Below are positions 11,501-22,710 of a stretch of 64,000 bases of DNA, one piece after another. Both the position numbers and the translations under genes were made by a program. The stretch comes from Bolinopsis microptera (lineage: Eukaryota > Ctenophora > Tentaculata > Lobata > Bolinopsidae). Position 1 is the first letter of the stretch. The number at the start of each line of letters is the position of its first letter. The notes under the pieces were generated by a model, which was given only the letters and a program-made list of their open reading frames with translations, made no database searches and was not told the DNA's origin. The stretch spans positions 15,905,337-15,969,336 of the forward strand of contig NC_087084.1 of NCBI RefSeq assembly GCF_026151205.1, read 5' to 3'.

Positions 11501-14500
11501 AATTTAATTTTTTCTAATTGATGAAATAAGTATCGAAATTTCAGTTCTCTTGTTCAGTCACCATATTGACTTTTAGATTGAAGGTGCCATTAATCAGTTA
11601 AAAGAAGGCTTGAACTCTGTACAGCTTACACTCAATTATGTCCCGAGTGCCCAAATTCAGCATATCAGTCATATAGATAAATGATGTAAAAAGACAAAAA
11701 TTGTCTATTTCTTGATCCATGGGTGCACTAGTGTTAGTTTAAGCATCTATTTCGAAAAGTAATGTGTTCATAAAGGGGTCAAAAACAGATAATAGTATGA
11801 GAGTGCCACTAATCAGCTGTAGTGACTTCTGCAGCCAACGTGGGAATTACCAATTATTATAAGTCAATATCAGCATTATTAATCATCTCAAACCACCGAA
11901 TTGTTCATGTTGCAGATACGAATCTTAGTTTAGTTACATCCTGAAAATTTGAAGAGCATATGTGTCCTGAAAATCAGTAAAAAGTGACTTATTTGACAGA
12001 AATAGTCATTCTTACTGCTAAATGGCACTCTTTTTAGTTCAGAATATTGTTTGAGGGAGCGGTGTGCCTTTTTCGTTTAATGTGGCACAATTTTGTTGCA
12101 CTGTGTGCCATTATTCAGCTTAAAATGACTTCTTTTTCTAGGCATATACCAATGGTAAATCACAGAAAATTTGTGCTTTGTAAGCAGTGTTGTGATAACC
12201 TGCTATAACTAACTTAAAACTGGCACAATGAACTTCAAACATCAATAGTATGTACCAAATTTCCATGATGAACATAATATTGTTGTCAGAAATCTACTTT
12301 ATCGTGCCAATAATCAGCAAAAAGTCATTTCTATGAAGATTTTAAGCTAAAAATATTATTTATAAAATGACTTTTTGCTGAATTAGAACACACAATATCG
12401 TTAGATTTTGTAAAGAATCATCTTGATGAACCTGCCTATGCTGTCAGACAACAATTGTATAGTGCCAATATTCAGCAAAGAGTCATTTCTTTTGAATTTT
12501 TAATCGTGATGAATTTGACCTAAAAATGACTTTTTACTGAAAACTGACACACTCTTAATTTAATTTTCGAACAGAATGCTGTTGAGCAGACTTAATCTCG
12601 ACAGTATGATTGAAAAACGTTATAATTTGTTGCTGTCTAGCTACTGCAATGTAAAAAAATCAATTGTAATTTTGTGAGTGAATTTTTACTGAATACAGGC
12701 ACACAATAGGTTTTTCCTAGGTAACATTATTACAGACCAACGTTTATTGAAAGTTGTTACAGTTCATTCACAAGCTGATCAAAAGTATGGGCCTTGTACA
12801 ACCCAATCAACCAACTAGAAATTTTCCAAACAAATGACTTTTTGCTTATTTTGAGCACAGTTCAAGTATTCCTACCAAAATCCAAATATTCTTTGAATAA
12901 TTCTGAGACATAATCTGAATTTTGAACAGAAAAGTCGCAAAATTCAGTTTTTTATGGGCGTTTTCAACATTATAGTCCAAAATGCTGAAAACTGGCACTG
13001 CCTTGGTACTATATTATGACATATTAACTAAGTAATGGATTTTCCTTACAGGGGTAGTTAAGATTGAAGGCATATCTGTGCTACACTTTCTAGTAACTAG
13101 TCATTTCACTTACACTGTCAAAAGTGTAATGGCACTCAAAGTCATTTTCACCACACTTAAAAAAAAACGTGTCCTTATACTGAAACATGGGCCACCTACC
13201 CCGGAACATAAATCGCATACGGGGGTAAAGATTCTCAGTCTGGATTTTAGCTGGATTTCAGCAATTTTGGGATGGGCGTGACCCCTGGGAGCGGCCTGAG
13301 TGGGTTGAGAGGTCGAAACTTGGTTTTTATGATGGTTTGGGATAGGCAGTACCCATTTTTATACTGAAACATGGGCCACCTACCCCGGAACATAAATCGC
13401 ATACGGGGGTAAAGATTCTCAGTCTGAATTTGTATGGGATTTGACCATGATTTCAGCTATTTTGTGATGGGCTTGGCCCCTGGGAGTGGCGTGAGTGGTT
13501 TGAGAGGTCGAAACTTGGTTTTTATGATGGTTTGGGATAGGTAGTACCCATTTTTATACTGAAACATGGGCCACCTACCCCGGAACATAAATCGCATACG
13601 GGGGTAAAGATTCTCAGTCTGAATTTGTATGGGATTTGACCATGATTTCAGCTATTTTGTGATGGGCTTGGCCCCTGGGAGTGGCGTGAGTGGTTTGAGA
13701 GGTCGAAACTTGGTTTTTATGATGGTTTGGGATAGGTAGTACCCATTTTTATACTGAAACATGGGCCACCTACCCCGGAACATAAATTGCATACGGGGGT
13801 AAAGATTCTCAGTCTGAATTTGTATGGGATTTGACCATGATTTCAGCTATTTTGTGATGGGCTTGGCCCCTGGGAGTGGCGTGAGTGGTTTGAGAGGTCG
13901 AAACTTGGTTTTTATGATGGTTTGGGATAGGCAGTACCCATTTTTATACTAAAACATGGGCCACCTACCCCGGAACATAAATCGCATACGGGGGTAAAGA
14001 TTCTCAGTCTGGATTTTAGCTGGATTTCAGCAATTTTGGGATGGGCGTGGCCCCTGGGAGCGGCCTGAGTGGGGTGAGAGGTCGAAACTTGGTTTTTATG
14101 ATGGTTTGGGATAGGCAGTACCGATTTTTATACTGAAACATGGGCCACCTACCCCGGAACATAAATCGCATACGGGGGTAAAGATTCTCAGTCTGGATTT
14201 TAGCTGGATTTCAGGAATTTTGGGTTAGGTGTGGCCCCTGAGAGTGGCCTGAGTGGGTTGGGAGGTCGAAACTTGATTTTTATGATGGTTTGGGATAGGC
14301 AGTACCCATTTTTATACTAAAACATGGGCCACCTACCCCGGAACATAAATCGCATACGGGGGTAAAGATTCTCAGTCTGAATTTGTATGGGATTTGAGCT
14401 GGATTTCAGCTATTTTGGGATGGGCGTGGCTCCTGGGAGTGGCCTGAGTGGTTTGAGAGGTCGAAACTTGGTTTTTATGATGGTTTGGGATAGGCAGTAC

Positions 14501-16078
14501 CGATTTTTATACTGAAACATGGGCCACCTACCCCGGAACATAAATCGCATACGGGGGTAAAGATTCTCAGTCTGGATTTTAGCTGGATTTCAGGAATTTT
14601 GGGATGGGCGTGGCCCCTGGGAGCGGCCTGAGTGGGTTGAGAGGTCGAAACTTGGTTTTTATGATGGTTTGGGAGAGGCAGTACTCATTTTTATACTAAA
14701 ACATGGGCCACCTACCCCGGAACATAAATCGCATACGGGGGTAAAGATTCTCAGTCTGAATTTGTATGGGATTTGAGCTGGATTTCAGCTATTTTGGGAT
14801 GGGCGTGGCTCCTGGGAGTGGCCTGAGTGGTTTGAGAGGTCGAAACTTGGTTTTTTTGATGGTTTGGGATAGGCAGTACCCATTTTTATACTAAAACATG
14901 GGCCACCTACCCCGGAACATAAATCGCATACGGGGGTAAAGATTCTCAGTCTAAATTTGTATGGGATTTTAGCTAGATTTCAGCTATTTTGGGATGGGCG
15001 TGGCTCCTGGGAGTGGCCTGAGTGGTTTGAGAGGTCGAAACTTAGTTTTTATGATGGTTTGGGATAGGTAGTACCCATTTTTATACTAAAACATGGACCA
15101 CCTACCCCGGAACATAAATCGCATACGGGGGTAAAGATTCTCAGTCTGAAATTGTATGGGATTTGAGCTGGATTTCAGCTATTTTGGGATGGGCGTGGCT
15201 CCTGGGAGTGGCCTGAGTGGTTTGAGAGGTCGAAACTTGGTTTTTATGATGGTTTGGGATAGGTAGTACCCATTTTTATACTAGAACATGGGCCACCTAC
15301 CCCGGAACATAAATTGCATACGGGGGTAAAGATTCTCAGTCTGGATTTTAGCTGGATTTCAGTAATTTTGGGATGGGCGTGGCTCCTTGGAGTGGCCTGA
15401 GTGGGTTGAGAGGTCGAAACTTGGTTTTCATGATGGTTTGGGATAGGTAGTACCCATTTTTATACTAAAACATGGGCCACCTACCCCGGAACATAAATCG
15501 CATACGGGGGTAAAGATTCTCAGTCTGGATTTTAGCTGGATTTCAGCAATTTTGGGATGGGCGTGGCCCCTGGGAGCGGCCTGAGTGGGTTGAGAGGTCG
15601 AAACTTGGTTTTTATGATGGTTTGGGATAGGCAGTACCCATTTTTATACTGAAACATGGGCCACCTACCCCGGAACATAAATCGCATACGGGGGTAAAGA
15701 TTCTCAGTCTGAATTTGTATGGGATTTGACCATGATTTCAGCTATTTTGTGATGGGCTTGGCCCCTGGGAGTGGCGTGAGTGGTTTGAGAGGTCGAAACT
15801 TGGTTTTTATGATGGTTTGGGATAGGCAGTACCCATTTTTATACTGAAACATGGGCCACCTACCCCGGAACATAAATCGCATACGGGGGTAAAGATTCTC
15901 AGTCTGGATTTTTATGTATGGGATTTGACCTGGATTTCAGCTATTTTGGGTTATGTGTGGCCCCTGGGAGTGGCCTGAGTGGGTTGAGATAACAAAACTT
16001 GGTTTTTATGATGGTTTGGGATAGGTACTAGCTATTCAACCACTAAAACATCTGTCCACTACCCCGGAACACAAATCA
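8576..16078 (-). repeat. 190-bp satellite, reverse block (about 28 units)
   Basis: Units carry GGTTTGGGATAGGCAGTACC, GGGCCACCTACCCCGGAAC, ATAAATCGCATACGGGGGTA and AAGATTCTCAGTCTG, the reverse complement of the 6747-7905 block. Two subtypes alternate: one with GGATTTTAGCTGGATTTCAG and one with GAATTTGTATGGGATTTGA, the second about 10 bases longer. Longer-range duplication is visible: the segment around 9590-9900 is repeated almost exactly at 10530-10860. The block is interrupted by a transposon at 10951-13174 and fades into unrelated sequence after about 16078. Confidence 0.9.
10951..13174. mobile_element. 2.2-kb non-autonomous DNA transposon, TTAT target duplication
   Basis: The terminal inverted repeats begin GGACACGTTTTTTTTAAAGT at 10951 and end ACTTAAAAAAAAACGTGTCC at 13174; about 27 bases match with one difference. 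TTAT flanks both ends (10947-10950 and 13175-13178), and the uninterrupted satellite has a single TTAT there, so this is a 4-bp target duplication. No transposase ORF is present. The interior carries many copies of a degenerate motif, GTGCCA-nn-AATCAGC followed by AAAAAGTCA, about every 50-160 bases: forward at about 11007, 11112, 11156, 11304, 11460, 11584, 11647, 11803, 11962, 12105, 12304 and 12462, and inverted at about 12365, 12523, 12677, 12832 and 12981. These look like subterminal transposase-binding sites. Superfamily not assigned. Confidence 0.85.
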
Positions 16079-16413
16079 CATACAGGGCCGAGTAAAGATT
16101 TTTGACTTGAATTATAGCTTTTCTGGGGTCGGTGCGGCCCTTGGATGTGGTTCCAAGTTGGGTTCAAGGTGTTATTTAGTTATTTATATCATAGTGTCTA
16201 TAATTATACGAGCAGTTTATTTTGACTTTTGAAGGGTTACCGTCATAAATTCTACAAATATAATTATTTTAACGTACGTGCGGCGCGCAAATCGCATACA
16301 AAATCGCATACACATTTCAGGGAAACGTCTTCTGCGCGGCGACAATTTCATGGAGTCCTAAAACTACTTGTTACACTCGCCGCGCGCGCGCCGTTGACAC
16401 GCCACTTTGAAGT

Positions 16414-16925
16414 GTACCTTACAAGACATATTTATAACGTACGAAATGTGGCGGTTTTCCGAAAATTTCGCCATATTTTCGGACCGCCAAAATTTCGGTC
16501 GTCGTAATAGAATCCGTCGCATTATCTTTTAGCTTATTTTAATGACTGTGCCTTCACTGCTTTATTTTGTTTCTAAAAAGTAATATCAAGTAAAATAAAT
16601 AAATAAATTCTGGCATCTTGGGACAAATTATCACCACACCAATGACGAATTGAATGTCAAGCAATACAGTTTAAATTTGCATTAAAATACATGTATGTGC
16701 TAACATGAAAGTCTTACAGTCTTAATACAGACTAAGTTTGAACATGATTTTACCGAATTTCAGAAATTTCCTTACTGCTTACTGTCACAAAAAATGATGA
16801 AAAATACCCTTATTTTCTGTGACGTCCGAAATTTGACGGTTTTTGTTCAATTTCGCCATATTTTCGGACCGCCAAAATTTCGGTCGTCGCAAATTGGTCC
16901 GCCACAAAAAAGTCTTGTAAGGTAC
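16414..16925. mobile_element. MITE-like element with 14-bp inverted ends
   Basis: The ends are GTACCTTACAAGAC (16414-16427) and GTCTTGTAAGGTAC (16912-16925). Two identical 41-base direct copies (16464-16504 and 16849-16889, containing TTCGCCATATTTTCGGACCG and CAAAATTTCGGTCGTCG) lie inside. No coding capacity and no clear target duplication. Confidence 0.55.
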
Positions 16926-17423
16926 CACTCGGTCTTTTTATTTCATATCATGAACCGTTCGGCCTCAACACTTCACGATTGCAACCAAATTCGTGACCCG
17001 TCACCAATTTTGCACTGGCTTCTGTGTGAAAATTTCATCTAGTTAACCCCATTAATTCCCCCCAGAATAAGTAATTGTACTAAATCTTGGGAATGTTTTC
17101 ACTGAGTAAAATAATTCAAATAACACATAAACAACTCTAACATCACTGATATAATATCCCATGAATCGTTGGAGAATTTAGCACAAGCAACTGCCAAAAC
17201 CAAAGCGTAACTGACTCGGTAAAAATAAGAACTAATTAAATCACAGTAATTTCTATTGAAAATAAAGTTCGCTGAAAAATATATAACTCAAAACCTAGAA
17301 CAATTCCGCTATATAAATAGATAGGTCAGTTTGTTGCTAAATTTGTTACAATGATACTGTCACTATTGAAATCCTGGCAGCGGTATCATGGTAACGTGTT
17401 GTCATGGTAACGAGTTCTGATAT
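16926..17423. other. Intergenic, 3' flank of the 76-residue gene
   Basis: AT-rich sequence with no ORF or repeat of note. A TTTATT at about 16937 could be the poly(A) signal (AATAAA on the minus strand) of the gene ending at 17424, but this is weak. TATCATGGTAAC and TGTCATGGTAAC lie close to the stop codon (17384-17412). Confidence 0.4.
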
Positions 17424-17934
17424 TCAACTCCCACTTTCGTTCCCGCTGAACTTAACAAGAACCTCGTCTAATACTTCTTCCAGCTTGTTAGAGGAATCTG
17501 AAATAGAGAAATACTCAGTAACCATATCGGGGGGGGGGTGTCCAACCCCAAAAAAAGCATTTCAGCTCTAATTTCTATTTTGGGAATGGCTTTTTTTGGG
17601 GGCTTTTTTTCCCCTGTTTTTGTAACTTGTATAATCTAATTCAACCACATTGAAAACAAAACATATCAGTAACCGGTTGAAGACGATTAACACAAATCTC
17701 CAATAATCGCCCACAACCTCTCCCAGTTACCAACTACCAATATTCTGAATAATCCTGATAGGAACCTACCAAACAGTGATTTGGAGTGTTGCGAATCCTC
17801 TGTGTAGTCGTGAGCGAATTGTCCGGTTGCTATCGCGACTTCTCGACACAGGTCCAATATGTCAATATCTGAGTTAACAAAGTTTACAAACAGGTTTTAG
17901 CTGTAACCGTAGTAACAAGCTAACAATGACTATA

Positions 17935-17966
<32 letters not shown>

Positions 17967-20440
17967 AGAATAACACCGAGAACTCGCCTGATATGTTGTG
18001 GTTTTAAAACTCAGCCCCCCCCCCCCCCCCCCCCCCCCCAATAACACCGATAACTCGCCTGATATGTTGTGGTTTTGAAACTCAGCCGGGGGGTCGACCC
18101 CCCACTCTGCCTCACATAAAGTCACAGCTGTAGGCATTTCTAGTCTCTCAATACACATACTAAAACTAAAAGCTTGTCGGATTTAAACTTTACATAAAAT
18201 ACAACTATAATTAGAAACGATCAACTGTGCCAAACAAATTTAGTACTCTATATAAACTATAGAGATGTGTTTTAATGTACACTATATAAACTATAGAGAT
18301 GTGTTTGAATGTATTCTATATTTAGTACACTATATAAACTATAGAGATGTGTTTGAATGTGTGTTATATTGTACTGCCCTCCAAATAACAGTAGGCTGCT
18401 CTACAAAACCAAACTAAAGAACAATCCTGTGCAGCTGAGTAAACCAAACCAAATGCAGCTAGCTATGTACTAATTCATAAACATTCTGATTACTGACAAT
18501 AGCTAGTCTCGTATTTCCAAATTAAGGAGAATTAGGATTATTAGTGTAATTAGAGAGCCGCTGACTGACCACTCCGCAAGCAATTCCATCCTATTAAGTG
18601 CTGATTGAGCTAATGTAGACATCTGACCCGGCTCACTTTACCCACTGATGATAATATCTAGTGGTATGTTACCATGACAACACGTTACCTAATGGTATTA
18701 TCTAGTGTAATGAGAAAGTAAAGTGTGTTTCTTAGCAAGATCACACGCTGTGTACTACTACTATTACTACTATTACTACTATTAACTATATACTCATTGA
18801 AATAGCAAGATCCAAATATGTACATGTTACTGGTTGGTTACTATAGTTACTATAGTTACTATAGTAACTACTTTAAAATATCACTACAATTAGTACATAT
18901 TTAAAAAAAGCTAATTTGAAGTTATCAGCACCGAAGAAACAGCGCACACAGCAGCAACTGTCGCGCTAATTAGATGTAGACAAATATAGCCGGGCTATTT
19001 TCAAACCGCAGTTTTTCTGCTGATTTGAACATTTTACGTGGTATTATTAATGTGAATCAGAAAATATTACATAATAATTACTAATAATTACTATAATCAT
19101 AGAGTGTTTACTATTATGTGTACATTTTTATAGTTTCATTTCTTGGCTCTACGGAACCCCCATCTCCTTGCAATTTCTAAACAACTGTTCAATAGAAAAT
19201 AAAAATCTCACCCGGATTAGAGAATGTATCTTCGTCTCCCAACATAGTGTCGTCACCTAGAATATAGCGTCGTCACCTTGACTATAGGGGAGTCACCTTG
19301 ACTACATTATACAGGGGAGTCACATTGACTATAGCTATTATACTGTTATAGGGGTCACCTACAATATATAGGCGCAAACTATAATAGAAAGGGGGTATTC
19401 TGTCCAAGAAGCTAGTGGAAGAAGCCCCGTGATATTCTACAAGGCATATCAGTAACAAGGCTGTTTCGGATAATGACAAATGTCAGTCACAAAAGCAGTT
19501 ACCTTGTGTGTGGTATATTTATAGTCACATGACGGTACATTAGAACTATATCAGAGACAGTTGAAGGGGAAAATCTAATACAAATGACAAAAAAAAAATG
19601 AATTTAAATTAGTTATTGATTTCCACAGAAAAAGAAACGGGTTATCGCCCGGGTTCTTAATTTTTTAAAGTTTTAATAGAAAGGTGTCGTACTTTTGAAA
19701 CCCGAACTTCGTTTAGCTCAGCCGTGGAAAGTGGTATCTAGACTCAAAAAAACCCAAAAGGTAATTTTCCTATGGCAAAAAATCAAAACCACTATCATCG
19801 GGGTTTCATGTTTGGAAAAGACCGGCCCAAAAACGTTTCACTAAAAATTATTAGATCATCACAACCCCGTGAATGGCCCCAAAACCACGTGACATGACGT
19901 CCACCCACGGACATGACGTCACAACAGGGTGCCCTTATTCAAAATCACTTAAATTTACGTAAAAAACCCCCGTGCCCTTTTACGCCATACCACGGACATG
20001 ACGTCACGCCACGTGACATGACGTCACACCACGTGATATTATGTGTATAATAAAAAGGACCAGTCAGGCGTGGGCTCTGGCTGCCTCGAGTGAAGGTTGG
20101 TAACGGATGTGTGCAGGTTGACACATATCAGTGTAGCTTCCTTGATGCTAGTCCGGTTATTGCATATCGCAGCATTTATTAAAAGTGCACTTATATAATA
20201 GTGTACTAATATAGCGTGCACGTGCAGGGCACCTAATTTTACCATGGCAACGCTGGACACTTAACCCAGGGGTCACCATAACAGCAGGAATCAGGTTCAT
20301 TCATTGAACCTGTCATCCTCTCCTAGCAAAGTAGCAATGCAAAAAAAATATGTGGTGCAATTGAAAATAATAGCTACAAGCGATCAGATTAGCAGCACTG
20401 GAAGACATTTACAGTAGCGAAACTTACCAGCGAAGTCCAT
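17424..20440 (-). CDS. Small acidic protein of unknown function, 76 residues (4 exons)
   Basis: Exons on the minus strand are 20440-20428 (ATG), 19256-19212, 17868-17770 and 17497-17424 (stop TGA). All boundaries are GT-AG: donors GTAAGT, GTGAGA and GTAGGT, acceptors TTCTAG, ACTCAG and TTTCAG. All phases are 1, and the joined frame is open for 76 codons. The product starts MDFAGDDTMLGDEDTFSNPD, is rich in Asp/Glu, and has a C-terminal half (about residues 20-70) that could form helices, including DILDLCREVAIATGQFAHDY and KLEEVLDEVLVKF. No signal peptide or membrane segment is seen. I do not recognise the family; a small adaptor or complex subunit is possible. The consistent phases and splice signals support a real gene, but the first exon is only 13 coding bases and nothing outside the sequence confirms it. 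Confidence 0.6.
17938..18089. repeat. Tandem duplication containing two poly(C) runs
   Basis: Two copies of a roughly 77-base unit, each opening with a C run (C29 at 17938-17966, C25 at 18015-18039), then AATAACACCGA and ACTCGCCTGATATGTTGTGG. The unit lies in intron 2 of the 76-residue gene. Confidence 0.8.
18245..18362. repeat. Short intronic repeat, about 3 units
   Basis: Three imperfect copies of ACTATATAAACTATAGAGAT followed by GTGTTT, in intron 2 of the 76-residue gene. The rest of that intron (to 19211) shows short TACTAT and ATAGTTACT repeats near 18760-18870 and no exon. Confidence 0.75.
19246..19370 (-). repeat. Degenerate acceptor-derived repeat before exon 2 of the 76-residue gene
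   Basis: Read on the minus strand, the exon opens CTAG|GTGACGACACTATG. Upstream come CAAGGTGACGACGCTATATT, then CAAGGTGACTCCCCTATAGT and further decayed copies (ATGTGACTCCCCTGTATAAT, TAGGTGACCCCTATA). Each keeps an AG|GTGAC core resembling the true junction. Confidence 0.65.
19885..20038. promoter_or_regulatory. Cluster of CACGTG and TGACGTCA motifs
   Basis: Four repeats of CACG(T/G)GACATGACGTC at 19885-19923 and 19991-20037, plus a terminal CACGTGATAT. CACGTG is the E-box core and TGACGTCA the CRE/ATF core. The cluster lies in intron 1 of the 76-residue gene, about 400 bases from its start codon. Its function is inferred from motif identity only. Confidence 0.45.
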
Positions 20441-21187
20441 ACTAATAGTATAGTAGTAGTATAGTATAGTATTACTATGACAACAGTAAACAACTCTGTG
20501 CAGAAAACGACTCTATACAGAAAACGACTCTATACAGAAAACAACTCTATGCAGAAAGAGAGAGTTCAACTATAGCACATAATAATCGCCGCTCATTGAT
20601 GTCCACCATTTGGCCTTATAAGGAATAATATGGTGGCCGGGGCTCTCTGATCTCTCACTGAGCAGGGTCGTTAAATTATGGCAGCAGTAATATCATACAC
20701 AGTTGTTCATTACTATCTCCTTATATGGGCATCACGTGACACAGTTGTTCCTTACTCAGCATGTCGGGTAACAGGCCAGATTGAATGCCACATGTGATTA
20801 TCACGCTAAATCCATGCCTGTGAAAGAAGGAGGATTTCATTGGTCGCTCGCGCTGCACGTTTCTGGCAATACAATGGAGCGGACAATTTTACAGAAACAA
20901 GCACTCGGTGTAGGACAAGACGGTCAAACCTTTTAAAATTTGTCGCTATCTTACATCTACAAGAAAGAGAAAGAAATAAACTTTAGCATGTTTATATTGT
21001 ACTACATTATTAGAACATTTTATAGCATATACTTTGTCTTTAGCATGTTCAGTACATTTCCGGTTCGATCACAGCGTGGATTATCTTGGTGCTTGGACTG
21101 TATGACGCAGACGATGTCAATCCTTCGCAGCTTTAACCGCTAATAAAAAGTAACGCCTCTCTAACGAAGCATTAATATTATTGGATT

Positions 21188-22262
21188 TACTGGGCGGCGC
21201 TCAGCCTGTCATTCCGCCTAGCCCTAATCTCTATTTTATTATTAAGAATATAAATATAATCAATAATAGCCTGGGGTCCCTTACTGGGCCGCGCTCAGCC
21301 TGTCATTCCGCCTAATCTCTATGTTGTTTATCAACATTAAAGCCTGGGGTCCTCAGGTAAGGGGTCCCCAGGTAAGCATGAGAAAATCTATTAATTGTAG
21401 CGTTAATTGACGATGTCAATTCATGGCAGCTCGGCGCGGCACAGTAGCGCATCTCGCCGATCTAGCCAGAGAAGCCTTATTAAGTGCGCGGCGCGGCACA
21501 GTAACGCATCGCGCTACAAATTGTGGCGCTATTAGATGTTCATGTAGATGCACTATTATATACACTAGATCGGCGAGATGGACAGCATCACTGGGCCACG
21601 CTGAGCTGCAAAGGCCAAGGTGAAGGATCTTTAACTTAAAGTTTAAGCAGGGGTCGTTGATCGTTCACATTATTACGTAATCTGCAGCCGAGGGGATGGG
21701 TTTCCAAATGATTACGCTAGTGTAATTGGTAATTTGTACACGATAGCTATATTGGCGAAAAACTGTCTCAATCACTGATCACGTGATATGACCGTAAAAC
21801 TAAAACTATAAGGAAGTTAGTCTAATTTCTCGTTAGGGTTTAACTTTAAGCATATGCTTTTGTTAAGGATTGGGTTAGGGTTACGATCAGATTAATGGGT
21901 TAGGGTTTCGAATAGTCGTACAGGACCAGCTAGAGAACGGGTTGAAAAAGTCACTTGACAGTCGAGTGTAGAGTGATTAATCATCATCCTAAAAATTGTC
22001 CAAAAAGTGATTACGTAATATTTGTCTCACGTTGTGGAACTGGACGTGACCCTCATTGCTCATCGTCATTTTATTTCGTTTAATAAGATACTATTACTCG
22101 TGCACTGCGGGCCCACTATACAATTACAACGTGAGGCGCTGGCGACGTAACTAAACAAATTTCAATTAGGTGACTTGAGGGCAATTTACTGGGCGGCGCT
22201 CAGCCTGTCATTCCGCCGAATCTTTATTATGTTTATGAACATAATAGCCTGGGGTCCCCAGG
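21188..22262 (+). repeat. Three dispersed hairpin-bearing repeat copies
   Basis: Copies at about 21188-21285, 21281-21378 and 22183-22266 share TTACTGGGCGGCGCTCAGCC and TGTCATTCCGCC at the left and AGCCTGGGGTCC at the right. Between them is a stem whose bases differ from copy to copy but still pair: TATTATT/AATAATA, ATGTTG/CAACAT and TATTATGTT/AACATAATA. Two copies end CCCCAGGTAAG with a palindromic CCTGGGGTCCCCAGG or similar. No coding potential. Confidence 0.7.
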
Positions 22263-22710
22263 TAAGAGGGCAATATACAGTGGCGAAAGGTTTTCATGTT
22301 GTAAAACCACCCAATTTTGAATTGGTATATTATCCCGTCCGTCGAATTAAAAGATCAGTCGGAGCAGAAAAATAATTTGCGGGCAGCGGGGTATTATTTC
22401 TCCCAGGAGAGTTCAAGTTGACGGGATAGTACACACATTTTTTTCTTTCGTATTATTATTGGTAGAATCGTAAAATTGAACAAATTATGTGATTTTAGGG
22501 ATGATGATTAATCACTTTCAACTCTACTGCTACACTCGACTGTCACTTCTTCAACCCGTTCTCTAGCTGGCCCTGAACGACTATTCACAACCCCAACCCT
22601 CTAATCTCATCCCAACCCTTAACAAAAGCATATGCTGAGAAGTTAGGCTAACTTCCTTATTATACGGTCATATCACGTGATCGGTGATAGAGACAGTTTT
22701 TCGCCCATAT
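21749..22710. mobile_element. Foldback element with arms of about 240 bp
   Basis: The left arm (21749 to about 21995) contains GGCGAAAAACTGTCTC, ATCACGTGATATGACCGT, AAGCATATGCTTTTGTTAAG and GTCGAGTGTAGAGTGATTAA. The right arm (about 22497-22710) is its diverged reverse complement and ends GAGACAGTTTTTCGCC. The loop includes the third hairpin repeat copy (22183). No transposase ORF. Both ends carry ATAT next to the arm, too short to call a target duplication. Confidence 0.7.

Noticed and set aside
17874-18158. Minus-strand ORF with glycine runs
   Set aside because: It runs through poly(C) tracts in an intron; no splice or family support.
21880-21908. Telomere-like GGGTTAGGG words
   Set aside because: Only two separated copies inside a foldback arm; not an array.
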